DNA of 45,053 bases. It comes from JAAGZL01 sp050290785. GTDB taxonomy: Bacteria; Pseudomonadota; Gammaproteobacteria; Chromatiales; Chromatiaceae. How positions within the stretch are numbered: position 1 is the stretch's first letter; each line of letters opens with the position of its first letter. The translations under genes were made by a program, and so were the position numbers. This document shows, in pieces, positions 32,662 to 41,186 of the stretch. The DNA lies in the NCBI GenBank assembly GCA_050290785.1, contig JBNKIR010000027.1:1-45053 (forward strand), written 5' to 3'. The notes under the pieces were generated by a model, which made no database searches, was not told where the DNA came from, and saw only the letters and a program-made list of their open reading frames with translations.

Positions 32662-34443
32662 TCATGCAGCGGTGATGGCGTCTGAGTTGCATACCTCAAG
32701 ACACATGCCGCAGTTGATGCAGACCTCCTGATCGATCTTCCAGGTCTCGCCCCTCTTCTTCTCGCCGGTGATACAACTGACCGGACAGTAACGCTCACAG
32801 ATGGTACAACCGGTACAGATCTCGGGGTCTATGGTATGGGTTATAAGCCCTTTACACACACCGGCCGGGCAACGTTGCTCCTTGACGTGGGCCTCATACT
32901 CATCTCGGAAGTATTTGAGGGTGGTAAGCACCGGATTGGGTGCGGTCTGGCCCAGTCCGCACAGGCTGGACTGCTTGATGCTGTTGGCCAGATCTTCCAG
33001 GGTGTCTATATCCTCCATGCTGGCCTCGCCATCACAGATCTTGGTCAGGATCTCCTTCATGCGCAGCGTGCCGATGCGGCAGAAGGTGCACTTACCGCAG
33101 GACTCGATCTGGGTGAAGTCGAGAAAGAACTTGGCCAGGTCCACCATACAGGACTTCTCGTCCATGACGATGATGCCGCCGGACCCCATGATGGCGCCGG
33201 TGGCGTTGATAGACGCGTACTCAATGGGGGTGTCGAACATGGATTCCGGTATGCAGCCGCCGGATGGTCCGCCCAACTGCACCGCCTTCAGCGGTTTGCC
33301 GGTGAGGGAGCCACCGCCGATGTCGTAGATCATCTCGCGCAGGGTCATGCCCATGGGGATCTCCACCAGGCCGCCGCGCTTGATGGCGCCGGCCAGGGCG
33401 AATACCTTGGTGCCCCTGGAGTCCTCGGTACCTATGGCGGCATATGCCGCACCGCCGTTGTCGATGATCCACGGCAGGTTGGAGAGGGTCTCTACGTTAT
33501 TGATGATGGTGGGCTTGCCGAACAGCCCCTTGATGGCCGGGAAGGGCGGACGGATGCGGGGCATGCCACGCTCGCCCTCGATGGAGGCGATCAGCGCCGT
33601 CTCCTCACCGCAGACAAAGGCGCCTGCACCCTGTTTGATCTTGAGTTGGAAGCTGAAGTCGCTACCCATGATGTTGTCACCCAGGTAACCGGCGGCAGTG
33701 GCGTCTTCGATCGCCTTGCCAAAATTCTTAACGGCCAGTGGGTATTCGGCACGGATATAGGCGTAGCCGCCACTAGCGCCGATGGCGTAGGCAGCGATCA
33801 GCATGCCCTCGACGATGTTGTGCGGGTCGCCTTCCAGCAGGGAGCGGTCCATAAAGGCACCGGGATCACCCTCGTCACCGTTACAGATCAGGTATTTCTT
33901 GTCCCCTTCGGCACCACGGGCGAAGGTCCACTTGGTGGCGGTGGGGAAGCCCGCGCCGCCGCGGCCACGGATGCCGGCGATCTTCACCTCTTCGATAACC
34001 TGTTCCGGCGTCATGCCGCCCTTGATGATCTTCTCGATGGCCTTGTAGCCGCCGCGATCCAGATATTGCTGCATGTCTGTAGGGTCAATGGTGCCGACGT
34101 TGCGCAGGGCCAGACGGGTCTGACGGGTCAGATATTGTCCACCCTCCAGGTCCGGGTTGTCACTGGCGGAGAGGAGGAGTTCTTCCGGTAGTTCATCTTC
34201 ACCACGGTGGAACTTCAGGATCTTGCCAACGCCCTTTTTGTCGACGTTGCCGTACATGTGGGAGTTACCGCCCTCATCCCGCACCTCTACCATAACCTCG
34301 GCGTGACACATGCCGACACAGCCTACGCTGCGGATGTTGGCCTCAGGGGCATTCTTGCGAAATAGCGCGAGGATCTCGTCTGAGCCGGAGGCGCGACCGC
34401 AGGTGCCCTCTCCGACGATGATCTCTAATCTGCCGTCACTCAT
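32662..34443 (-). CDS. NuoF/HydB/HndC-like NADH-binding subunit
   Basis: 593-residue flavoprotein. The N-terminal thioredoxin-like domain (GEGTCGRASG, SVGCVGMCHAEVMVEV) is the type found in HydB and HndC of electron-bifurcating enzymes. The NuoF core follows: IRGRGGAGFPTATKWTF, YLICNGDEGDPGAFMDRSLL, GAGAFVCGEETALIASIEG and the [4Fe-4S] motif SCGKCTFCRIGT...SSLCGLG. The C-terminus adds two ferredoxin clusters, CTGCTICERYCP and CINCGMCLEVC. The ATG overlaps the NuoE-like stop by 4 nt. It should be the NADH/FMN entry or bifurcation subunit, handing electrons to the NuoE-like and fusion subunits. Confidence 0.9.
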   Translation of the reverse strand: MSDGRLEIIVGEGTCGRASGSDEILALFRKNAPEANIRSVGCVGMCHAEVMVEVRDEGGNSHMYGNVDKKGVGKILKFHRGEDELPEELLLSASDNPDLEGGQYLTRQTRLALRNVGTIDPTDMQQYLDRGGYKAIEKIIKGGMTPEQVIEEVKIAGIRGRGGAGFPTATKWTFARGAEGDKKYLICNGDEGDPGAFMDRSLLEGDPHNIVEGMLIAAYAIGASGGYAYIRAEYPLAVKNFGKAIEDATAAGYLGDNIMGSDFSFQLKIKQGAGAFVCGEETALIASIEGERGMPRIRPPFPAIKGLFGKPTIINNVETLSNLPWIIDNGGAAYAAIGTEDSRGTKVFALAGAIKRGGLVEIPMGMTLREMIYDIGGGSLTGKPLKAVQLGGPSGGCIPESMFDTPIEYASINATGAIMGSGGIIVMDEKSCMVDLAKFFLDFTQIESCGKCTFCRIGTLRMKEILTKICDGEASMEDIDTLEDLANSIKQSSLCGLGQTAPNPVLTTLKYFRDEYEAHVKEQRCPAGVCKGLITHTIDPEICTGCTICERYCPVSCITGEKKRGETWKIDQEVCINCGMCLEVCNSDAITAA

Positions 34444-35018
34444 GGCCTTGCCTCCTCACCTGCTGCATCTTGCTCAGCTCCGGCCTTCTTTTTGTTGGCG
34501 CTGTCGTCACCTGGCAGCACCTCGTTGTGGGTCTTGGCGTGTCTCTTCAGGGCGCGCTGGGCATCGGCACCGGTAAGGTTACCGGTGATCTGGTCGTCAA
34601 TGACCAGTGCGGGGGCGAGACTGCAGCAGCCAACGCAGGCCACGTCTTCCACGGTGTAGCTGCCGTTGGGGGCGGTATCTTCCTCTTCGTCCTCAATCGC
34701 CAGGATGTGGCGCAGGGAGGTGTTGAGGCGGTCTGCACCACGGACGTGACAGGCGGTGCCGTGACACACCTTGATCAGGTGTCGACCCACCGGCCGCATG
34801 CGAAATTGGGCATAGAAGGTAGCTACGCCAAACAGCTGGCTGGCGTTAATGTCTGTGTTGGCGATGACCAGATCCATGGCGTCACGCGGCAGATAGCCGT
34901 ACTCGCCCTGGATGGCCTGTAGCAGAGGCACAGCTGCAGATACGTCACCGCCTATTTGTTGGATCCATTGGTTGACCAGCTCTGGGTCTACATTTGCTTC
35001 CAGTGATTCATTACTCAC
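34440..35018 (-). CDS. NuoE/HydC-like [2Fe-2S] subunit
   Basis: 192 residues of the complex I 24-kDa family. LLQAIQGEYGYLPRDAM, GVATFYAQFRMRPVG, VCHGTACHVRGA and VACVGCCSLAPALVIDDQ provide the four cluster cysteines. A charged tail follows (GDDSANKKKAGAEQDAAGEE). It starts with GTG 35018, supported by AAGGAGG 8 nt upstream. It is first of the three-gene nuoE-nuoF-fusion operon and overlaps the next gene by 4 nt. Only the NADH-module subunits are present here, so this is a separate soluble enzyme and not respiratory complex I. Confidence 0.9.
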   Translation of the reverse strand: MSNESLEANVDPELVNQWIQQIGGDVSAAVPLLQAIQGEYGYLPRDAMDLVIANTDINASQLFGVATFYAQFRMRPVGRHLIKVCHGTACHVRGADRLNTSLRHILAIEDEEEDTAPNGSYTVEDVACVGCCSLAPALVIDDQITGNLTGADAQRALKRHAKTHNEVLPGDDSANKKKAGAEQDAAGEEARP

Positions 35019-35371
35019 GCCGGGCCCCTCCTTAAAAAGAGCAAAGGTGCATATTACTTAGGGTAAAAGACGGAATTTTCTGCGATTGCTGGCCGCCACA
35101 TCTGTCCGTGAAAGTGGTTATGGGTAATGGACGCTTACAGTAATATCCGCTGTATTACCATATTCTACATTAGCATTACATAATACTTAATCTTGGGCAT
35201 TACACTCAAGTCAAATTCTTCTGTATTGCGGTGATTGAGGGGAATATGGGCGTAAATGCCTGAAAAAAAGCTGAATTAATCGTTACTATTGAAAAAAATA
35301 GAGTTAGGTGTGGGGTTGTCGCGTGGAGAGCAGAGAGAGCGCCGCCCTGTCGGGCGGCGCATATCTGTGGT
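35019..35371. other. 353-bp intergenic region: nuoE-like promoter with TGTAATGC repeats
   Basis: No coding sequence is seen. On the minus strand a -35-like TTGACT lies at 35214-35209. Two direct copies of TGTAATGC follow, at 35204-35197 and 35180-35173, 24 bp apart, flanking the place where a -10 would lie. A GTAATA-N7-TATTAC inverted repeat is at 35140-35158. These may be activator or repressor sites for the NuoEF-fusion operon. The end nearest PFOR holds its terminator-like hairpin. Confidence 0.45.
35339..35360 (-). terminator. Hairpin after PFOR, possible terminator
   Basis: GCGCCGCCC (35339-35347) pairs with GGGCGGCGC (35352-35360), 11 nt past the PFOR stop. On the transcribed strand it is followed by TCTCTCTG rather than a clean T-run, so termination may be partial. 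Confidence 0.5.
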
Positions 35372-38300
35372 TTAGCCCTCTTCAGGCTTGATAACGGCCA
35401 GGGATGCCAGTTGTTGGTAGTGCTTGAACCTGGTCAGTATCTCTTCCTGGGCATCTTTGCCCAGCCTGTCGGCCGCCTCGGGGTCGATGCGGGAGAGGTG
35501 GCTGAAGCGTGTCTCGGACTGCATGAACTCCTTCAGGTCCAGATCCGGGGCCTTGGAATCCAACTGCAGCGGATTCTTGCCCTGTTCCACCAGTCTTGGG
35601 TCGTAACGGAAGAGCGGGAAGTGTCCGCTTCGGACCGCCATGTCCTGCTGCTGGTGGTTCGATGCCAGGTCGATGCCGTGGGCGATGCATGGGCTGTAGG
35701 CGATGATGATGGAGACGCCATCGTAGGACTCGGCCTCCTGGAACGCCTTCAGGGTGCGTACGTCCTTGGCGCCGTAGGCCACCTGAGCTACATAGACGTC
35801 GCCATAGGCCATGGCGATCATGCCCAGATCCTTCTTGCGGCTTGGTTTGCCGCCGGCTGCGAATTTGGCGATGGCCCCCTTGGGGGTGGACTTGGACATC
35901 TGGCCGCCGGTGTTGGAGTAGACCTCGGTATCCAGGACCAGGATGTTTACGTTCTGGCCGGAGGCCAGCACATGATCCAGACCGCCGTAGCCGATATCGT
36001 AGGCCCAGCCGTCTCCACCGAAGGCCCAGACGCTCTTCTTGGCCAGGTTGCCGATGACGGCCTCCAGGTTGCGTGCCTGATCGCTGTCGATGGTCTTGAT
36101 CTTCTCTTTGACCTGTTCGATACGCTCACGCTGCTGGAAGATCTCCGGTTCGCTGGCCTGCTCTGCATTGAGTATGGCATCGACCAGTTCGTCACCTATT
36201 TCGCTACGCATGTTGTCCAGCAGCACCCTGGCGTATCTGGCCTGGGAATCGATGGAGACGCGGAAGCCCAGGGAGAACTCAGCGGTGTCCTCGAACAGTG
36301 AGTTGTTCCAGGCTGGCCCCCGGCCCTCTGCGTTGGTGGCATAAGGGGTGGTGGGCAGGTTGCCGCCGTAGATGGAAGAGCAGCCGGTGGCGTTGCCAAT
36401 GACCATGCGGTCACCGAACAGCTGGGTGGCGAGACGTATATAAGAGGTCTCGCCGCAACCCACGCAGGCGCCTGATGATTCGAACAGGGGGCGGGCCAGC
36501 ATGGCGCTCTTCATGGTGCCCCAGTTGATCTTGGTGCGGTCGTAGTCCGGGATGCTCATAAAGAACTCCCAGTTCTCACGCTCTGATTCACGCAGCGGTG
36601 GCTGGGGCATCATATCCAGGGCCTTGTGCTCAGGATTCTCCTTGTCCGCAGCCGGACAGATGTCGGAACAGAGGGTACAACCGGTGCAGTCCTCAGGCGC
36701 CACCTGATAGGTGATGTGCTCGCCCTCGGCGAACTCCTTGCCCTTGACCTGGATGTGTTTGAAGGTCGCAGGCGCATCCTTGGTAATTGCCACGTCGAAT
36801 ACCTTGCTGCGAATGGCGGCATGGGGGCAGACGAACACACACTTGCCGCAGTAGATGCAGAGTTCCGCATCCCACACCGGGATCTCGCGGGCCAGGTTGC
36901 GCTTCTCGTAGGAAGAGCTGTCCAGGGGCCAGGTGCCATCGGCCGGTATCATGCTGACCGGGACGCTGTCGCCGCGTCCGGCGATGATCTCGCCACACAC
37001 CTTCTGTACGAATTCAGGTGCACTGGGGATGACCGGCGGGATCTGTTCGAAGTCGGATGTGGCCGACCCGGGGATCTCCACCTGGTGCATGTTGGCCAGG
37101 CTGGCGTCGATGGCCATGAAGTTCTTTTTGACCACGGCAGGACCCTTCTTGCCGTAGGTCTTTTCAGCGGCCTGCTTGATCTTCTCAATGGCCTCGTCTT
37201 TGGGCAGGATGCCGGAGATGGCGAAGAAGCAGGTCTGCATGATGGTGTTGATGCGGCGACCCATGCCGGTCTCCTCGGCCACCTTGTAGGCGTCGATGGT
37301 GTAGACCGTAAGCTTCTTGTCGATGATCTGCTGCTGCATCTTGCGTGGTATGGTCTGCCACACCTGGTCCGCGGGCGCAGGAGAGTTCAGCAGGAATACG
37401 CCACCCTCACGGGCGTAGTCCAGCATCTCATATTTCTCCAGGAATACCGGCTGGTGACAGGCCACAAAGTCGGCCTGGTCGTGTCCGATCAGATAGGGTG
37501 AGTTGATCGGGTCCGGTCCGAAACGTAGATGCGATACGGTAACTGCACCGGCCTTCTTGGAGTCATACACGAAGTAGCCCTGACCATACAGATCGGTCCC
37601 CTCACCGATGATCTTGATGGAATTCTTGTTGGCGCTCACGGTGCCGTCCGCGCCCAGGCCGTAGAACATGCACTGGGTGACCTTCTCCGCATTGATGGTG
37701 GTGAAGCTGGGATCCCACTCCAGGTTGGTGTGGGTGACGTCATCGATGATGCCGACGGTAAAGTTGTTCTTCGGCGCGTCCTTGGCCAGTTCATCGAAGA
37801 TTCCCTTGACCATGGCCGGGGTGAACTCTTTGGAGGATAGGCCGAAACGACCGCCGACCACGCGTGGCATGGAGGCAAATCTGTCACCGCCGGTGGCCAC
37901 ATAGTTGGCGATGGCAGTGATCACATCCTTATACATGGGCTCGCCATCGGAGCCAGGCTCTTTGGTACGATCCAGTACGGAGATCTTCTTTACGCTGACC
38001 GGCAGGGCCTGCAGCATATGCTCCGGGGAGAATGGACGATAGAGTCTGACTATGACTGCGCCGACCTTCTCACCGGCCGCAACCATCTTGCTGACGGTCT
38101 CTTTCACGGTGTCGGCAGCAGAGCCCATGACCATTATGACCCGCTCGGCATCTTCGGCGCCGTAGTAATCGAACAAGTGATACTGACGTCCGGTGAGTCC
38201 TGCGAATTTGTCCATGGCGTTCTGGACTATGGCTGGGGTTGCGTTGTAGTAGCTGTTTACCGTCTCACGTCCCTGGAAATAGATGTCCGGGTTCTGCGAG

Positions 38301-38956
38301 GTACCGCGGATCACCGGCTTGTCCGGGTTCATGGCGCGGTCGCGGTGGGCGCGGATCAGATCGTGCGACAGCATCTGGTCCATCACGCTATCTTCCACCA
38401 GTTCCACCTTGTTTACCTCGTGGGTGGTGCGGAAGCCGTCAAAGAAGTGGATGAAGGGGATGCGTGACTCCAGGGTGGCGGCCTGAGTGATCAGCGCGGT
38501 ATCCATCACCTCCTGCGGGTTGTTGGAGGCCAGCATGGCAAAACCGGTGGAGCGGGTAGACATGACGTCACTGTGGTCTCCGAAGATGGAGAGGCCCTGG
38601 GCGGCGATGGAACGTGCAGCCACGTGTATTACAAAAGGAGTAAGCTCGCCGGCGATCTTGTACATGCTGGGGATCATCAGCAGCAGACCCTGGGACGAGG
38701 TAAAGGTGGTGGTCAACGCACCGGTCTGGACCGCGCCATGGCAGGCGGCTACCGCGCCACCCTCGTGCTGCATCTCAACTACCTGCGGTACAGAACCCCA
38801 GAGATTGGTCTTTCCTTTAGCTGAGTACTCGTCACTCAATTCACCCATGCCGGATGACGGGGTGATCGGATAGATCGCGATAACTTCGTTGGTCTTGTGA
38901 GCAACGTGGGCAGCCGCTTCGATTCCATCAACGGATACCATGTTGGGTTTAGACAT
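35372..38956 (-). CDS. nifJ: Pyruvate:ferredoxin (flavodoxin) oxidoreductase, single-chain
   Basis: 1194-residue PFOR. Domains run alpha (AIYPITPSSGMGELSDEYSA, TTTFTSSQGLLLMIP), gamma, a dicluster ferredoxin (CIYCGKCVFVCPHAAI and CTGCTLCSDICPAAD) and the TPP-binding beta domain (CVGCGETSYIRL, GNATGCSSIYGGNLPTTPY, FGGDGWAYDIGYGGLDH, LDTEVYSNTGGQMSKSTPKG). The GDGWA...N(T/S)GGQ region binds TPP-Mg. In an rTCA organism it can run as pyruvate synthase, carboxylating acetyl-CoA with reduced ferredoxin. GGAGG lies 6 nt before the ATG. It stands between the flx-hdr operon and the NuoEF-fusion operon, both candidate sources of reduced ferredoxin. Length is typical. Confidence 0.96.
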   Translation of the reverse strand: MSKPNMVSVDGIEAAAHVAHKTNEVIAIYPITPSSGMGELSDEYSAKGKTNLWGSVPQVVEMQHEGGAVAACHGAVQTGALTTTFTSSQGLLLMIPSMYKIAGELTPFVIHVAARSIAAQGLSIFGDHSDVMSTRSTGFAMLASNNPQEVMDTALITQAATLESRIPFIHFFDGFRTTHEVNKVELVEDSVMDQMLSHDLIRAHRDRAMNPDKPVIRGTSQNPDIYFQGRETVNSYYNATPAIVQNAMDKFAGLTGRQYHLFDYYGAEDAERVIMVMGSAADTVKETVSKMVAAGEKVGAVIVRLYRPFSPEHMLQALPVSVKKISVLDRTKEPGSDGEPMYKDVITAIANYVATGGDRFASMPRVVGGRFGLSSKEFTPAMVKGIFDELAKDAPKNNFTVGIIDDVTHTNLEWDPSFTTINAEKVTQCMFYGLGADGTVSANKNSIKIIGEGTDLYGQGYFVYDSKKAGAVTVSHLRFGPDPINSPYLIGHDQADFVACHQPVFLEKYEMLDYAREGGVFLLNSPAPADQVWQTIPRKMQQQIIDKKLTVYTIDAYKVAEETGMGRRINTIMQTCFFAISGILPKDEAIEKIKQAAEKTYGKKGPAVVKKNFMAIDASLANMHQVEIPGSATSDFEQIPPVIPSAPEFVQKVCGEIIAGRGDSVPVSMIPADGTWPLDSSSYEKRNLAREIPVWDAELCIYCGKCVFVCPHAAIRSKVFDVAITKDAPATFKHIQVKGKEFAEGEHITYQVAPEDCTGCTLCSDICPAADKENPEHKALDMMPQPPLRESERENWEFFMSIPDYDRTKINWGTMKSAMLARPLFESSGACVGCGETSYIRLATQLFGDRMVIGNATGCSSIYGGNLPTTPYATNAEGRGPAWNNSLFEDTAEFSLGFRVSIDSQARYARVLLDNMRSEIGDELVDAILNAEQASEPEIFQQRERIEQVKEKIKTIDSDQARNLEAVIGNLAKKSVWAFGGDGWAYDIGYGGLDHVLASGQNVNILVLDTEVYSNTGGQMSKSTPKGAIAKFAAGGKPSRKKDLGMIAMAYGDVYVAQVAYGAKDVRTLKAFQEAESYDGVSIIIAYSPCIAHGIDLASNHQQQDMAVRSGHFPLFRYDPRLVEQGKNPLQLDSKAPDLDLKEFMQSETRFSHLSRIDPEAADRLGKDAQEEILTRFKHYQQLASLAVIKPEEG

Positions 38957-39214
38957 CTCAGCCTCCAGGACCTTTCTGGTCTTTCTGTACTAAATACTCG
39001 GTTTGAAACTCTGTTTCCGACGCACCATAGATGTGCAATGGTTTAAGGCGCAAGCCGGCTATTATTATTTAGCCGGAAGGAAAAATCCACACATACGGCC
39101 GTTTTTTGTACGGTGCTGGTAATTATAGATGGCCGTTCCAGTCAATTAGACGCGTAAAAGGTGGTGTTTAATGGAGGGACATGGTTCCAGTGGGTATTTC
39201 TGGTGTCATGATTA
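38957..39214. other. 258-bp intergenic region upstream of PFOR
   Basis: It carries a 7-bp inverted repeat, CCGGCTA (39055-39061) with TAGCCGG (39070-39076), which could end the flx transcript, but no T-run follows on the minus strand. A PFOR promoter is expected here; I could not fix it. Confidence 0.35.
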
Positions 39215-40051
39215 TCAAAACTCCTGGGGCAGGGCGGCAAGCTGCTCCGCCCAGAATACCGGGCCGTCGATACAGACATAGGTTGATCCGATGTTGCATC
39301 TCCCGCACTTGCCCAGGCCGCACTTCATGCGGTTCTCCAGGGTGGTGATCATCTGGTTCTGTTTGAAGCCGAGTCTCTCCAGGGCCTCGAAGGTGAACTT
39401 GATCATGATGGGCGGTCCGCAGACGATGGCGACGGTGTTGTCCGGTTTGGGGGCGAACTCGTTCTCCAGCACCGTGGGGACGAAGCCCACATGTCCGTCC
39501 CAGTCATCGGTCTCACCACCCGGGTCTACGGTCTTTACCAGGGTCACATCAGAGCGCTGATCCCACTCCGCCAGTTCTCTTTTATAAACCAGGTCTTGTA
39601 CGCTACGCGCCCCGTACACGATGGATACCTCGCCAAAGCGGTCTCGGGTGTCCAGCACGTTCCAGATCACCGAGCGCAGGGGCGGCAGGGCGATGCCGCC
39701 ACCGATGAAGATCAGGTTCTTGCCCTCGAACGCATCCAGCGGGAACACGTTGCCGTAGGGGCCGCGCAGGCCGATGGTATCACCTTCCGAAAGTTCGAAC
39801 AGGGCGGAGGTGACCTTGCCGGTCCTGCGGAAGCAGCACTCGATATGATCCATACGGGTGGGGGAGGATGCTATACAGAAGGTGCTCTCGCCGGCACCGA
39901 AGGCGGAGTATTCGGCGAACTGGCCGGCCTGGAAGCTGAACTTTTCTCGCATCCCCTTATCCTGGAACACCAGGTGAAAGGTCTTGATGTCCGGAGTCTC
40001 CTGGATGACGCTACGTATGGTCATCAGATGAGGCTGGTAGATATTGGACAC
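39215..40051 (-). CDS. flxA: FlxA-like FAD/NAD(P)H oxidoreductase subunit
   Basis: 278-residue protein of the ferredoxin-NADP reductase/PyrK/AsrB group. A FAD-binding barrel (FSFQAGQFAEYSAFGAGEST, GLRGPYGNVFPL) is followed by an NAD-binding Rossmann part (IFIGGGIALPPLRSVI, SIVYGARSVQDLVYKREL, VAIVCGPPIMIKFT). A Cys-rich tail, MKCGLGKCGRCNIGSTYVC, binds a [2Fe-2S] cluster. It is last in the hdrA-flxD-flxC-flxB-flxA operon. In the FlxABCD-HdrABC complex described from Desulfovibrio, this subunit accepts electrons from NADH. Anaerobic sulfite reductase AsrB is the closest alternative, but no asrC is present. Confidence 0.85.
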   Translation of the reverse strand: MSNIYQPHLMTIRSVIQETPDIKTFHLVFQDKGMREKFSFQAGQFAEYSAFGAGESTFCIASSPTRMDHIECCFRRTGKVTSALFELSEGDTIGLRGPYGNVFPLDAFEGKNLIFIGGGIALPPLRSVIWNVLDTRDRFGEVSIVYGARSVQDLVYKRELAEWDQRSDVTLVKTVDPGGETDDWDGHVGFVPTVLENEFAPKPDNTVAIVCGPPIMIKFTFEALERLGFKQNQMITTLENRMKCGLGKCGRCNIGSTYVCIDGPVFWAEQLAALPQEF

Positions 40052-40075
40052 GGGTAGTTTCCTCTGTGCTACGGG

Positions 40076-41173
40076 TTAATATGTCTCTGCAGACCTGGCA
40101 CGGGCCAGGGCTACCTTTTGTGCAACTTCCTGCATGTATTCGGTTATATCCAGGTTTACCGGACAGCTACGCACGCAACGACCGCAGCCGACACAGCCTT
40201 GGGCGCCGAACTTCTCTTCGTAGATCTTGAACTTGCAGCTGAAGCGGTTGCGGTAACGCTTGTACTGCCAATCGCGCGGGTTGTGCCCGGAGGCGTGCAG
40301 GGTGAAGTGATCGAACTGGCAGGAATCCCAGAACTTGACCCGATAGCCCTTGCCGGCCCGTTTTTCATCCACGATATCAAAACAGTGGCAGGTAGGGCAG
40401 ACGAAGCTGCAGGCACCGCAGCCCAGGCACTTTTCTCCCAGGCGTTGCCACATCTCGTCGTCGAAGTTCATGCCGTCATCCAGCCAGGGGCGAATCGGAT
40501 CGACCCGGCGCTGGCGAGCAACCTTTTTCGCCACCTTTTTTCCTGCCTGGTCACGCGCCATGATGTCGCCTTCGTCCACCAGGATCGGTTGCAGGGCCTT
40601 GGCCAGCTCCCGGCCGGCCTTGGTGATCTCCTCCACATGCAGTTTGCCGTTGCCGATCTCGGTCATATGCAGGTCGGAGCCTTGGCTGCTATCAGGCGTT
40701 AGCCCCACCGAGGTGCAGAAGCAGCTGGCGTCCGGTTCGGTGCAGGAGTAGGTGATGAAGGAGGTCTGCTCCAGCCGCTTGGTGAAGAGGCTATCGTCAT
40801 AACCCACGTTGGCGGCGGAGAAGATGGCATTCAGTGAGGCGATCGATGCTGCATCACAGGGGCGCACGCCGATGATGACGGTCTTGGGAAAGTCGTGGCT
40901 GACCGGGGTTAGTTCAACCTTCTTGTTATTCTGCTGAAAGGCAAACAGCGGCTCATGTTTGACGAACAGGAACTCCTTGACGCCGTTGATGGGGATGCCC
41001 TGTCCGATGGCGTGTGCATCACCGGGCCGTATCTCCTGAAAGACGGGGAGATCGACGGCGTCCGGACTATCCAGCTGGGGCTGCATCCTGGGCGCTATGA
41101 CCCGATAGCCGGCCTGGGACAGCAGCTCTATGCATGTAGCGAAATCACTCTTATTTATGCTTGCGGTTATCAT
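40076..41173 (-). CDS. flxB: FlxB/AsrA-like 4Fe-4S protein
   Basis: 365-residue Fe-S protein of the AsrA/hydrogenase-beta group. The N-terminal half has VKEFLFVKHEPLFAF and VIIGVRPCDAASIASL. The C-terminal half carries two four-Cys motifs, CLGCGACSFVCPTCHCFDI and CVGCGRCVRSCPVNLDI. It should relay electrons between the FAD subunit FlxA and the FlxC/FlxD-HdrA side. It starts at ATG 41173 with AGGA 5 nt upstream, 13 nt after flxC. The b/c naming is by analogy with Desulfovibrio and was not confirmed by alignment. Confidence 0.78.
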   Translation of the reverse strand: MITASINKSDFATCIELLSQAGYRVIAPRMQPQLDSPDAVDLPVFQEIRPGDAHAIGQGIPINGVKEFLFVKHEPLFAFQQNNKKVELTPVSHDFPKTVIIGVRPCDAASIASLNAIFSAANVGYDDSLFTKRLEQTSFITYSCTEPDASCFCTSVGLTPDSSQGSDLHMTEIGNGKLHVEEITKAGRELAKALQPILVDEGDIMARDQAGKKVAKKVARQRRVDPIRPWLDDGMNFDDEMWQRLGEKCLGCGACSFVCPTCHCFDIVDEKRAGKGYRVKFWDSCQFDHFTLHASGHNPRDWQYKRYRNRFSCKFKIYEEKFGAQGCVGCGRCVRSCPVNLDITEYMQEVAQKVALARARSAETY

Positions 41174-41186
41174 AATCGTCCTGGGC

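Noticed and set aside
32836..34191. 451-residue open frame on the plus strand opposite the NuoF-like gene
   Set aside because: Antisense shadow with biased composition and no domain; the minus-strand NuoF motifs are complete.
32662..35018. Reading the NuoE and NuoF genes as part of respiratory complex I
   Set aside because: No other nuo genes (A-D, H-N) are present, the NuoF chain has HydB/HndC-type extra domains, and the third gene is an NfnB fusion.
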